Source: Actinomadura macra NBRC 14102
Lineage (GTDB): Bacteria; Actinomycetota; Actinomycetes; Streptosporangiales; Streptosporangiaceae
Length of the DNA stretch: 64,000 nt
Assembly: GCF_001552215.1 (NCBI RefSeq)
Contig: NZ_BCQT01000028.1
Coordinates: 1 to 64,000, forward strand
Direction: 5' to 3'
The notes below the pieces were generated by a model that was not told the origin of the DNA, did no database searches, and was given only the letters and a program-made list of their open reading frames with translations. How positions within the stretch are numbered: the stretch's first letter is position 1; the number at the start of each line of letters is the position of its first letter. The translations under genes and the position numbers were made by a program. Shown one piece after another: positions 1-9,321 of this stretch.

Positions 1-45
1 GCGCCGAACCCGCTCCCGCGAGCCCCGCTCCGGGGCAACCCTTCA

Positions 46-73
46 AACCTACCCGATCCGCCCGACTTGTCAA
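46..73 (-). promoter_or_regulatory. Sigma-A promoter, downstream member of a leftward tandem pair
   Basis: On the minus strand a perfect -35 hexamer TTGACA (73 to 68) is followed after 16 bp by TAGGTT (51 to 46), a common actinomycete -10 form. Transcription would start near position 39 and leave the window on the left. A consensus -35 with a TAGGTT -10 is characteristic of actinobacterial rRNA promoters. The gene it serves is not visible. Confidence 0.65.
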
Positions 74-198
74 CCTCTGAGCGATTCGACCCTCCACGTC
101 CCTTTTGGGCGCGAGAGACTCCCGCCCTGCTGGTCTGTGAAGGTGACCCCGGGGCCGGCCGCCTCGTCGGCGTCCCGCTCCCCCGTGGGGTGGGTAGA

Positions 199-227
199 AC
201 ATTAGGTCCACCCGCCAGCACCGTCAA
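199..227 (-). promoter_or_regulatory. Sigma-A promoter, upstream member of a leftward tandem pair
   Basis: On the minus strand TTGACG (227 to 222) is followed by a 17-bp spacer and TAATGT (204 to 199). Both hexamers are close to consensus and the spacing is optimal. It lies about 150 bp upstream of the second promoter and points the same way, and no gene lies between them. A weaker third match (TTGGAC near 348, TACACG near 325) lies further upstream. Confidence 0.65.
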
Positions 228-352
228 ATCACCCTCTCGGGGCCGCGTATCCGCTGGTCAGACCTACTTTCTGGGCTCTGAAACCTGCCCGCCGACGGTG
301 CGCTGTGACCGCACTGTGACGTGTATCTACCGAAGTTTGCCCGTCCAATGAC

Positions 353-386
353 GAGCGCCCGTCCGGAGGGTTCCGGACGGGCGCTC
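353..386 (-). terminator. tyrS transcription terminator
   Basis: A perfect 15-bp inverted repeat (353-367 against 372-386) with a 4-base loop starts 24 bases after the tyrS stop codon. No clear U-tract follows on either strand, which is normal for high-GC actinobacterial terminators. Being symmetrical, it may also stop rightward transcription. It isolates tyrS from the two strong leftward promoters just beyond. Confidence 0.75.
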
Positions 387-409
387 GTTCTCCGCAGGTC
401 AGCGGCCTT

Positions 410-1687
410 TCAGGAGGCGGACACCTCGATGCCGCCCACGTTGCGTTTGCCCCTGCGCAGAACCAGGTAGCGGTCGTGGAGAAGGTCCTCCGCGGAGGGC
501 GCGAAGTCCTCCGCTTCGACTTTGGCGTTGTTCAGGTAGGCGCCCCCCTGGGCGATGGCGCGCCGCGCCTCCGACTTGCTCTTGCACAAGCCCGTCGCCG
601 CCAGGAGGTCGGCGACCGTGGGCAGCTCCCCCGGCGAAATCTCGGCGCGAGGAACCTCGGCGAGCGCGGATCTCAGTGTTCGCTCGTCCAGCTCCTCCAG
701 GGCGCCCTGGCCGAAGAGGGCACGCGAGGCGGCGATGACCCGGGCCGTCTCGTCCGCGCCGTGGACGAGCGTGGTCATCTCCTCGGCGAGCGCACGCTGC
801 GGGGCGCGGGCGGCGGGACGATCGGCGCCCTGCTTGACCAGGTCCTCGATCTCCTCGCGGGGGCGGAAGCTGAAGACCTTGAGGTACATCTCGATATCGC
901 GGTCGTCGGCGTTGATCCAGAACTGGTAGAACGCGTACGGGGAGGTCAACTCAGGGTCGAGCCAGTAGGTCTCGCCGCCGGCGGTCTTCCCGAACTTGGA
1001 CCCGTCCGCCTTGGTGAGCAGCGGCGTGGTCAGGGCATGCGCGCTGGCGCCCTCGACCCGGCGGATGAGGTCGACGCCGGCGGTGAAGTTGCCCCACTGG
1101 TCGCTGCCACCCGTCTGGAGCGCGCATCCGTACCGGCGGTGGAGTTCCAGGAAGTCCAGGGACTGGAGCAGTACGTAGCTGAACTCGGTGTAGCTGATGC
1201 CGGTGGTGTCCAGCCGGGCCTTGACGGTCTCGCGGGCCAGCATCCTGTTGACCGGGAAGTGCTTGCCGACGTCGCGCAGGAACTCGATCGCGGACATCTG
1301 CCCGGTCCATTCGAGATTGCTGACCATCGTCGCGCTGGTCGGACTGTCGTCGAAGACCAGGAACCTCGAGATCTGGGCGCGGAGTCGCTCGACCCAGCCG
1401 GCGACGGTCTCCTCCGAGTTCAGGACGCGTTCTGCGCTCTTGCCGCTCGGGTCGCCGATCAGGCCGGTGGCGCCGCCGACCAGCCCCAGCGGCCGGTGCC
1501 CGGCCTGTTGGAAACGCCGCAGCGTGAAGATCTGGATGAGGTGGCCCAAGTGCAGCGAGGGAGCCGTCGGATCGAACCCGCAATACAGCGTGACCGGCCC
1601 CTCGGCGAGCCGTGCCCGCAGCTCGTCAAGGTCGGTGGACTGCGCGATCAGGTCGCGCCACGCGAGATCGTCCAGGATGTCGGTCAC
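410..1687 (-). CDS. tyrS: Tyrosyl-tRNA synthetase
   Basis: Class I aminoacyl-tRNA synthetase that charges tRNA-Tyr in the cytoplasm. The 425-residue length fits the bacterial TyrS family. The HIGH-type motif HLGH is at about residues 46-49, the KMSKS-type loop KFGKT at about 231-235, and an S4-like RNA-binding domain occupies roughly 360-400. The frame stays open far upstream, but the GTG at 1687 is preceded by GAGGGAG and begins the conserved N-terminus (VTDILDDLAW), so I chose it. It lies downstream of mpg with a 220-bp gap, the same pairing as in other actinobacteria, and a strong hairpin follows the stop. Confidence 0.97.
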   Translation of the reverse strand: MTDILDDLAWRDLIAQSTDLDELRARLAEGPVTLYCGFDPTAPSLHLGHLIQIFTLRRFQQAGHRPLGLVGGATGLIGDPSGKSAERVLNSEETVAGWVERLRAQISRFLVFDDSPTSATMVSNLEWTGQMSAIEFLRDVGKHFPVNRMLARETVKARLDTTGISYTEFSYVLLQSLDFLELHRRYGCALQTGGSDQWGNFTAGVDLIRRVEGASAHALTTPLLTKADGSKFGKTAGGETYWLDPELTSPYAFYQFWINADDRDIEMYLKVFSFRPREEIEDLVKQGADRPAARAPQRALAEEMTTLVHGADETARVIAASRALFGQGALEELDERTLRSALAEVPRAEISPGELPTVADLLAATGLCKSKSEARRAIAQGGAYLNNAKVEAEDFAPSAEDLLHDRYLVLRRGKRNVGGIEVSAS

Positions 1688-1907
1688 GGTCTCCCTCGTC
1701 TCCGGCTTGCTTTCCGTGTCCCCGCCCAGGCTGCCGGACCGGGCGGGCGTCACGCCAACGATATTCAACCCCGTCCGGTCCCGGTGGACGTCGCGCATGA
1801 TGGGCCGTTCGGAGAGCCCGAAGCTTATGCGGATGTGGCCGGACGCGAGATGGCGGTGGTCGCCCGCGAAAAGGTCATGGCGTCGAGATCTCCGTCGGTC
1901 GCTGGTC

Positions 1908-2543
1908 TCAGCCACCGGTGGCGACTCTCTTGCGGCGCCTCGGGACGTGGGGACGGTACGGGGAGACGCTGGGGTCGCCGTCGATCCAGAAGCGCCAGGG
2001 CACCTCCTTGGCACCGTTGACGCCGGTCCGCGGCCCGGTCCGGATGAGCGACGGGTCGGCGGGCTCACCCGCGTGGACGGTGAGCGGCCCGCCCGGAGAG
2101 CAGACGTCCAGGCCGTTGTGCTCCCTGGCGATGCCGAGAGCCTGGCAGAGCCGCGCGGGCCCCCGCGCCAGGTCACGGACGGACGAGCGGGGGCGCCGCC
2201 CGCGCGCGGTCTCCTCCCCTGTGATGATCTCGCCGGCGCGGAGCAGCACCGCCGAGGACGTCCCGTCCGGCCCGCAGACGAGGTTCATGCAGAAGTGCAT
2301 GCCGTAGGTGAAGTACACGTACGCGAAGCCGGGCGGCCCGAACATGACGGCGTTGCGCTGCGTCCGGCCCCGGTAGGCGTGGGACGCGGGGTCCAGGGTC
2401 CCGGCGTACGCCTCCACCTCGGTAAGCCGCACCGCGACCTCGCCGCCGGTCGTGCTGTGCCGGAGCACCTGTCCGAGCAGCGAGGGGGCGACCTCGTCCA
2501 CCGGCCGATCGAAGAAGTCCCGGGGCAGCAACGCTCCGCTCAT
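1908..2543 (-). CDS. mpg: DNA-3-methyladenine glycosylase (AAG/Mpg family)
   Basis: Monofunctional base-excision repair glycosylase that removes alkylated purines such as 3-methyladenine. It has 211 residues, the usual size for bacterial Mpg. Family landmarks are visible: LTEVEAYAG (about residues 40-48), which carries the catalytic glutamate, then HAYRGRTQRNAVMFGPPG, then the YVYFTYGMHFCMN segment. The ATG at 2543 follows a GAGG with short spacing. It sits between argH and tyrS on the same strand; the 230-bp gap to argH holds a hairpin repeat, so mpg probably starts a separate transcript or is reached by read-through. Confidence 0.95.
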   Translation of the reverse strand: MSGALLPRDFFDRPVDEVAPSLLGQVLRHSTTGGEVAVRLTEVEAYAGTLDPASHAYRGRTQRNAVMFGPPGFAYVYFTYGMHFCMNLVCGPDGTSSAVLLRAGEIITGEETARGRRPRSSVRDLARGPARLCQALGIAREHNGLDVCSPGGPLTVHAGEPADPSLIRTGPRTGVNGAKEVPWRFWIDGDPSVSPYRPHVPRRRKRVATGG

Positions 2544-2612
2544 CGCCTCACCATGATCGTGGATAGGATCCGCCGAGCGCCCAGCCTAGGGTCCGTCATG
2601 AAGCGGCATCAA

Positions 2613-2731
2613 CCGTCACGCGAGCGCCCTATCAGCCTGGTGGGGCAAAGCCAAGGCGTGCCCCCACCAGGCTGATCGCGAGCGATGTCGCGCTCGCCCA
2701 AGCACGGTCAGGCGGCGAGCCGCCAGGCGAG
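2613..2731 (-). repeat. Copy A of a 120-bp hairpin repeat, downstream of argH
   Basis: This shares ordered blocks with 4342-4462: CCGTCACGCG at one end, GGCAAAGCC in the hairpin, and CGCGCTCGCCCAAG followed by ACGGTCAGG and CCGCCAGGCGAG at the other. Its central hairpin has a perfect 15-bp stem (2631-2645 with 2662-2676). The stem sequence differs from copy B although pairing is kept. It fills most of the 230-bp argH-mpg gap and may terminate argH. No open frame or terminal direct repeats are visible. Next to the argH stop (about 2739-2785) is a short imperfect direct repeat built on CCGAGATCG and TCAGACA. Confidence 0.75.
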
Positions 2732-2773
2732 TTCCTGGGCCGAGATCGGATCAGACACAGCCCGAGATCGAAT

Positions 2774-4183
<1,410 letters not shown>

Positions 4184-4341
4184 GGAGATCCTCTTCTTCC
4201 CACCAGTGAATGTTCGGTTGCCATCCCACCATGCCGGGCGCCGCGAAGCACCGCGTGGGGACGCCGAGCGCGCGGTGTCCCGCACGGCGGCACGGCATCC
4301 GCCACAGAGTACGGCCTGGAGTCTGGTGAAACCGGCTTCAG

Positions 4342-4462
4342 CCGTCACGCGGGCGCGATGGCGGCCCGCGTGAGGCAAAGCCGGAGCCGAGCCTCACGCG
4401 GGCTGCTCGCGAAGCAAGGGACGCGCTCGCCCAAGGACGGTCAGGGGCAGCCGCCAGGCGAG
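4342..4462 (-). repeat. Copy B of a 120-bp hairpin repeat, between argG and argH
   Basis: Second copy of the element at 2613-2731, in the same orientation and again just downstream of an arg gene. Its central hairpin has a perfect 13-bp stem (4364-4376 with 4391-4403) whose bases differ from copy A, while the loop side keeps GGCAAAGCC and the flanking block CGCGCTCGCCCAAG is identical. It occupies most of the 311-bp argG-argH gap; the rest of that gap (4184-4341) shows no gene. It may act as a terminator, attenuator or RNA-processing site, or be a REP/MITE-like dispersed element. Confidence 0.75.
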
Positions 4463-4494
4463 CCCTCGACCGGGATTGAGATCTTCTACAGCCG

Positions 4495-5697
4495 TCAGGG
4501 GTTCACGTCCCGATCGCGCTTCGCGGCGATCTTGCTGGGCAGGCTCCACAGCTCGACGAAGCCCTTGGCGAGGCTCTGGTCGAAGGTGTCGCCGGTGTCG
4601 TAGGTCGCGAGGTCGTAGCTGTAGAGGGACGCGTCGCTGCGCCGGCCGGTGACGACGGCGCGGCCGCCGTGCAGGGTCATCCGGACGTCGCCGGACACCT
4701 GCCGCTGCGCGTCGGCGATGAAGGCGTCCAGGGCGTCCTTCAGCGGCGAGAACCAGAGGCCGTCGTAGACGAGCTCGCCCCACCGCTGGTCCACCGACCG
4801 CTTGAAGCGGGCCAGGTCGCGTTCGACGGTGACGTTCTCCAGCTCCATGTGCGCGGCGATCAGCGCGATGGCGGCCGGGGCCTCGTACACCTCGCGGCTC
4901 TTGATGCCGACGAGCCGGTCCTCGACCATGTCGATGCGGCCGACGCCCTGGGCGCCGGCGCGCCGGTTCAGCTCGGCGATGACCTGGTACGGGGTGAGCG
5001 GACGTCCGTCCAGCGCCACCGGAACGCCCGCGGCGAAGGTGATGACGACCTCGTCGGCATCGCGCGGCTGCGCGGGGTCGGCGGTGTAGTCGTAGACGTC
5101 CTCGATGGGCCCGTTCCAGATGTCCTCCAGGAAGCCGGTCTCGACCGCGCGGCCCCACAGGTTCTGGTCGATGGAGTAGGGAGACTTGGCCGACACGTCG
5201 ATCGGCAGGCCCTTCTCCTCGGCGAACGCGATCGCCTTGTCCCGCGTCCAGGCGAAGTCGCGGGCGGGCGCGACGACCTTCAGGTCGGGGTTCAGCGCGG
5301 ACAGCCCGGCCTCGAAGCGGACCTGGTCGTTGCCCTTGCCGGTGCAGCCGTGCGAGACCGTCGTCCCGCCGAACTCTTTGGCGGCCGAGACGAGGTGCTT
5401 GACGATCAGCGGCCGGGACAGCGAGGACAGCAGCGGGTAGCGGTCCATGTAAAGGGCGTTGGCCTGCAGGGCGGGGACGCAGAAGTCCGCGGCGAACTCC
5501 TCCTTGGCGTCCACGACCACGGCCTCGGCCGCGCCGCACGCGAGGGCGCGCTTGCGGATGGTGTCGAGGTCTTCGCCGCCCTGGCCGACGTCGACCGCCA
5601 CCGCGATGATGTCGCCGCCGGTCTGCTCGGCGAGGAACGGGATGGCCACGGAGGTGTCCAGGCCCCCGGAGTACGCGAGTACGACGCGCTCGCTCAT
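4495..5697 (-). CDS. argG: Argininosuccinate synthase
   Basis: ATP-dependent condensation of citrulline and aspartate to argininosuccinate, in the cytoplasm. It has 400 residues, as usual. The N-terminal P-loop-like motif AYSGGLDTS of the N-type ATP pyrophosphatase fold is at residues 8-16. Two ATG codons are available; AGGAG abuts the first (5706) but lies 9 bases from the second (5697), so the second, giving MSERVVLAYSGG, is the likely start. It is 60 bp downstream of argR and probably part of the same transcript. Confidence 0.97.
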   Translation of the reverse strand: MSERVVLAYSGGLDTSVAIPFLAEQTGGDIIAVAVDVGQGGEDLDTIRKRALACGAAEAVVVDAKEEFAADFCVPALQANALYMDRYPLLSSLSRPLIVKHLVSAAKEFGGTTVSHGCTGKGNDQVRFEAGLSALNPDLKVVAPARDFAWTRDKAIAFAEEKGLPIDVSAKSPYSIDQNLWGRAVETGFLEDIWNGPIEDVYDYTADPAQPRDADEVVITFAAGVPVALDGRPLTPYQVIAELNRRAGAQGVGRIDMVEDRLVGIKSREVYEAPAAIALIAAHMELENVTVERDLARFKRSVDQRWGELVYDGLWFSPLKDALDAFIADAQRQVSGDVRMTLHGGRAVVTGRRSDASLYSYDLATYDTGDTFDQSLAKGFVELWSLPSKIAAKRDRDVNP

Positions 5698-5757
5698 GCT
5701 CGTCATCTCCTGTGAAGTGTGTTCGGAATGGATGGACGGGGCGGGGGCCTGCGGCCC

Positions 5758-6273
5758 CTACCCTCGTCGTTCGCGGCCGTTGATCAGTTTCAGCAGCGAC
5801 TCCGCGACGTGCTCCCCGCCGTGCGGGTCGCGGGCGATCACCAGGATCGAGTCGTCGCCGGCGACGGTGCCGAGGATCGAGCGCCATTCGGCGTGGTCGA
5901 TCGCCGACGCCAGGTACTGCGCGGCCCCGGGCGGGGTCCGCACGATGACAAGGTTGGCGGACGCCTCGGCCGACACCAGCAGTTCCGCCGCGATCCGGCC
6001 GAGCCGTCCGGCGAACGTCTCGGCGGCGCCGGTGCGGGCCCGCCGGATACGCTCCCCGCCCTCGCCCGGCACGGCGTAGATGAGGCTGCCGTCGTCGGTG
6101 CGGAGCTTGACCGCGCCGATCTCCACCAGGTCCCGCGAGAGCGTGGCCTGGGTGACCTCGACCCCCTCGTCCACGAGCAGTTTCGCCAGTTCGCCCTGCG
6201 AGTGGACGGGGTGCCGGGTCAGCAGCTCGATCACCCGGGCGTGCCGGGCGGTCTTCGTCATGGGGGTCGTCAT
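5758..6273 (-). CDS. argR: Arginine repressor
   Basis: Hexameric arginine-dependent repressor of the biosynthetic genes. It has 171 residues. The N-terminal winged helix includes SQGELAKLL and TQATLSRDL (about 25-48). The C-terminal arginine-binding and oligomerisation domain includes GTVAGDDSILV (about 135-145). The ATG at 6273 overlaps the argF stop as ATGA, suggesting translational coupling; a second in-frame ATG at 6261 is possible because neither has a clear Shine-Dalgarno sequence. Being inside the operon it controls, ArgR should regulate its own synthesis. Confidence 0.95.
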   Translation of the reverse strand: MTTPMTKTARHARVIELLTRHPVHSQGELAKLLVDEGVEVTQATLSRDLVEIGAVKLRTDDGSLIYAVPGEGGERIRRARTGAAETFAGRLGRIAAELLVSAEASANLVIVRTPPGAAQYLASAIDHAEWRSILGTVAGDDSILVIARDPHGGEHVAESLLKLINGRERRG

Positions 6274-7187
6274 CGGGAGCGCTCCAGCAGCCACACCAGG
6301 AGGGCCTTCTGGGCGTGCAGCCGGTTCTCGGCTTCGTCCCAGACGCGGCTGCGGGGGCCGTCCAGGACGGATGCGGCGATCTCCTTGCCGCGGTAGGCGG
6401 GCAGGCAGTGCAGGACGATCGCCTCGGGATCGGCGAGGGCGAGCAGCTCCTCGTCCACGGTGTAGGGCTCGTAGAGGTCGGTGCCCTTGCCTTCCTCCCC
6501 CATCGACACCCAGGTGTCGGTGGCGAGGACGTCGGCGCCGCCGGCGGCGCGCCTGGGATCGTCGGTCACGGTGACCGATCCGCCGGTGCCGGCGGCGATC
6601 TCGGCGGCGCGGGCCAGGACCGCGGCGCTCGGCGGCCGGGCCGCGGGGGTGCCGATCCGGACGTGCATTCCGGCGGTGGCACAGCCGAGCAGGTAGGAGT
6701 GGGCCATGTTGTTGGCGCCGTCGCCGAGGTAGGCGAGCGTGGCACCGGCGAGGCCGCCCTTGGCCTCGTGGACGGTCTGGAGGTCGGCGAGGATCTGGCA
6801 GGGGTGGAACGCGTCGGTGAGGGCGTTGACGACCGGGACGGTGGTTCCCTCGGCCATCTCCTCGATGCGCTCCTGCCCGGCCGTCCGCCACACGATGGCG
6901 CTGACCTGCCGCTCCAGGACGCGGGCGGTGTCGGCGATGGTCTCGCCGCGGCCGAGCTGGCTGGTACCGGCGTCCATGACGAGGGCGTTGCCGCCGAGCT
7001 CGGCGATTCCGGTGGCGAAGGAGATCCGGGTACGGGTGGAGGACTTGTCGAACAGGACGGCGACGGTCCGCGGGCCTTCGAGCGGCCGGAAGCCGAACCG
7101 GTCGGCCTTCACACGCGCGGCAAGGTCGAGTACCTCGGCCTGCTCGGCGGGGGCGAGGTCGTCGTCCCGTAGAAAGTGCCTGGTCAC
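6270..7187 (-). CDS. argF: Ornithine carbamoyltransferase
   Basis: Transfers the carbamoyl group from carbamoyl phosphate to ornithine, giving citrulline. It has 305 residues. The carbamoyl-phosphate loop SSTRTR is at residues 49-54, the DAFHPCQ region follows in mid-protein, and the ornithine-side motif HCLPAYRGKEI is near residue 260. The GTG at 7187 overlaps the argD stop as GTGA and has GGAG about 8 bases upstream. Position and a perfect motif set point to the anabolic enzyme rather than a catabolic one. Confidence 0.97.
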   Translation of the reverse strand: MTRHFLRDDDLAPAEQAEVLDLAARVKADRFGFRPLEGPRTVAVLFDKSSTRTRISFATGIAELGGNALVMDAGTSQLGRGETIADTARVLERQVSAIVWRTAGQERIEEMAEGTTVPVVNALTDAFHPCQILADLQTVHEAKGGLAGATLAYLGDGANNMAHSYLLGCATAGMHVRIGTPAARPPSAAVLARAAEIAAGTGGSVTVTDDPRRAAGGADVLATDTWVSMGEEGKGTDLYEPYTVDEELLALADPEAIVLHCLPAYRGKEIAASVLDGPRSRVWDEAENRLHAQKALLVWLLERSR

Positions 7188-8422
7188 GGTTGGTTCTCCT
7201 TGCCGGGGCGAGCGTCGGGAGCGCAGGCGGGGCCGGCCGGCGAGGCCGCGTCGAGAATCGCGGGGAACGCCGCGGTGAACGACGTCGCCTGCGCGGCGGT
7301 GAGGATGAGCGGGGGGGCGATCCGCAGCGCGTCCGGCTGGAGCGCGTTGATCAGGAATCCGGCGTCGCGGGCGGCGGCCTCCACGGCCGGGGCGTGCGGG
7401 CCGGTGAGGGCGGCGCCCCGCCACAGGCCGCGGCCCCGCACGCCCGCCAGCAGCGGATGGTCGATGGCGGCGAGCCCGCCGGCCAGGGTCTCCCCCACCG
7501 CGGCGGCGTTGGCGAGCAGGCCGTCCCGCTCGATCGTGGTGAGGACGGCGAGGGCGGCGGCGGCGCTCACCGGGTTGCCGCCGAAGGTACTGCCGTGGTC
7601 GCCCTTGGCGAAGATGCCGCCGTGCTGGCCGAACGCGACGCAAGCCCCGATCGGCATTCCTCCGCCGAGTCCCTTGGCCAGCGTCAGGATGTCTGGTTTG
7701 GCGTTCTCGTTCTGGAACGCGAACCAGGCACCGGTGCGGCCGATGGCGGACTGGATCTCGTCGGCGACGAACAGCGCGCCGGTGGAGTCGCAGATCTCGC
7801 GAGCGGCGGCGAAGTACCCGTCCGGCGGGGGCACGACCCCGGCCTCGCCCTGCGTGGGTTCGAGGAAGAGCGCCGCGCAGTCCTCGTCCACGACCGCCTT
7901 GAGCGCGTCCGCGTCCCCGTATGGAACGAACCGGACATCCAGTCCGAACGGCCCGAACGGCTCGCGGATCGCCGCCTTGCCCGTCAGCGACAGCGCCCCC
8001 ATGCTCCGGCCGTGGAAGCCGTTCTCGGCCGCGACGACGTAGGAGCGCCCGTGGGCCTTCCCGTACTTGATCGCGAGCTTCAGCGCGCACTCGTTGGCCT
8101 CGGTGCCGCTGTTGGTGAGGAACACCCGGCCATCGCCGTCCAGCAGATCCCGCAGCCGCTCGGCGAGCAGTACCTCCGGCTCGTGCAGGAACAGGTTGGA
8201 CGTATGCGCGAGCATCGCGACCTGCGACGACACCGCCTCGACCAGAGCCGGGTGGCCGTGCCCGAGGGAACTGACCGCGATACCCGCGATCAGGTCGAGG
8301 TACTCGCGGCCGTCGGCGTCAAAGACATGGCAGCCCTCGCCGCGTGCGAGCGCCAGCGGTGGCACACCGTAGTTGGGCATGAACGCGGCCTCGTACCGCT
8401 TCCGCAGTTCGTCCGTGCTCAT
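7184..8422 (-). CDS. argD: Acetylornithine aminotransferase
   Basis: PLP-dependent class III aminotransferase that converts N-acetylglutamate semialdehyde to N-acetylornithine. It has 412 residues. The DEIQ motif holding the PLP-ring aspartate is at 221-224, and the Schiff-base lysine lies in TLAKGLGGG (Lys250). NSGTEANE (about 104-111) binds the cofactor phosphate. The ATG at 8422 overlaps the argB stop as ATGA. Such enzymes can also serve lysine synthesis as succinyldiaminopimelate aminotransferases; that cannot be judged from sequence alone. Confidence 0.95.
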   Translation of the reverse strand: MSTDELRKRYEAAFMPNYGVPPLALARGEGCHVFDADGREYLDLIAGIAVSSLGHGHPALVEAVSSQVAMLAHTSNLFLHEPEVLLAERLRDLLDGDGRVFLTNSGTEANECALKLAIKYGKAHGRSYVVAAENGFHGRSMGALSLTGKAAIREPFGPFGLDVRFVPYGDADALKAVVDEDCAALFLEPTQGEAGVVPPPDGYFAAAREICDSTGALFVADEIQSAIGRTGAWFAFQNENAKPDILTLAKGLGGGMPIGACVAFGQHGGIFAKGDHGSTFGGNPVSAAAALAVLTTIERDGLLANAAAVGETLAGGLAAIDHPLLAGVRGRGLWRGAALTGPHAPAVEAAARDAGFLINALQPDALRIAPPLILTAAQATSFTAAFPAILDAASPAGPACAPDARPGKENQP

Positions 8423-9321
8423 GATGTCGTCCCATGGGGGCTGGGCAGCACCATCGTGCCGATCCCTTCGTCGGTGAAGATCTCCAGCAGCAGCGAGTGG
8501 GGCACCCGCCCGTCCAGCACGTGCGCCTGCGGGACGCCGCCGCGCACGGCCGTCAGGCACGCCTCCATCTTCGGCACCATGCCCGCCGACAGGTCGGGCA
8601 ACAGGACGGCCAGTTCGTCGGTGGTGAGCCTGTCGATCACGTCGTCGCTGCCGGGCCAGTCGGCGTACAGCCCTTCGACGTCGGTGAGGACGACGAGCTT
8701 GGCCGCGTCCAGCGCGACCGCGGTCGCGGCGGCGGCGGTATCGGCGTTGACGTTGTAGACCTCGCCGTCATCGCCGCGGGCGACGCTGGAGATGACCGGG
8801 ATGCGGCCGTCGTCCAGCAGTGCGCGGACGGCCCCGACCTGCACCTCGACGATCTCGCCGACCTGGCCGATGTCGACGGGAACGCCGTCCACCACCGCCT
8901 TCTTGCGCTCGGCGGTGAACAGGTTGGCGTCCTCGCCGGACATGCCGAGCGCGAACGGGCCGTGCCGGTTGATCAGCCCGACGACGTCGCGCTGCACCTG
9001 GCCGGTCAGCACCATCCGGACGACCTCCATGGCCTCCGGTGTGGTGACGCGAAGCCCGGCGGTGAACGTGGAGTCGATGCCGTTGCGGGCGAGCGCGGAG
9101 TTGATCTGCGGGCCGCCGCCGTGCACGACGACCGGACGCAGCCCTGCGTAGCGCAGGAACACCACGTCCTCGGCGAACGAGTGCCGCAGCGCCTGGTCGG
9201 TCATCGCGTGCCCGCCGTACTTGATCACGACGGTGGTGCCGTGGAAGCGCTCCAGCCACGGCAGCGCCTTGATCAGCGTCCCTGCGCGGGTCATGGCCTC
9301 GCTCCGCTCCCGCGCGGTCAT
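8419..9321 (-). CDS. argB: Acetylglutamate kinase
   Basis: Phosphorylates N-acetylglutamate, the committed and usually arginine-inhibited step of the cyclic pathway. It has 300 residues. Amino-acid-kinase landmarks include VIKYGGHAM near the N-terminus, VVHGGGPQI, and VYNVNADTAA toward the C-terminus. The ATG at 9321 overlaps the argJ stop (ATGA). An alternative ATG at 9294 has a better GGAG spacing and would give a protein 9 residues shorter. The length and N-terminal region resemble arginine-sensitive hexameric ArgB proteins, but feedback inhibition is inference. Confidence 0.96.
   Translation of the reverse strand: MTARERSEAMTRAGTLIKALPWLERFHGTTVVIKYGGHAMTDQALRHSFAEDVVFLRYAGLRPVVVHGGGPQINSALARNGIDSTFTAGLRVTTPEAMEVVRMVLTGQVQRDVVGLINRHGPFALGMSGEDANLFTAERKKAVVDGVPVDIGQVGEIVEVQVGAVRALLDDGRIPVISSVARGDDGEVYNVNADTAAAATAVALDAAKLVVLTDVEGLYADWPGSDDVIDRLTTDELAVLLPDLSAGMVPKMEACLTAVRGGVPQAHVLDGRVPHSLLLEIFTDEGIGTMVLPSPHGTTS

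Larger units (their letters stand above)
1..352. other. Gene-free region upstream of a predicted off-window rRNA operon
   Basis: No convincing protein gene lies here. A 94-codon rightward frame from 67 covers it but has no family resemblance and overlaps strong leftward promoters. The minus strand carries two sigma-A promoters (listed separately) and a short hairpin near 22-36 with arms GCCCCG/CGGGGC. The arrangement, with tandem promoters well upstream of a transcript leaving the window on the left, is typical of an rRNA operon leader. The rRNA itself is not in the window, so that identity is inference. Confidence 0.5.

Noticed and set aside
67..351. Rightward 94-codon frame in the left-edge intergenic region
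   Set aside because: No family resemblance, no convincing ribosome site, and it lies across two strong promoters on the other strand.
1545..1580. tRNA-like T-loop word GGATCGAACCC
   Set aside because: It is the reverse strand of the tyrS codons for GFDPTAPS; no cloverleaf can be drawn.
476..2020. Long rightward frame of 514 codons opposite tyrS
   Set aside because: Antisense shadow of a high-GC gene; low-complexity Arg/Gly/Ala composition and no recognisable domain.
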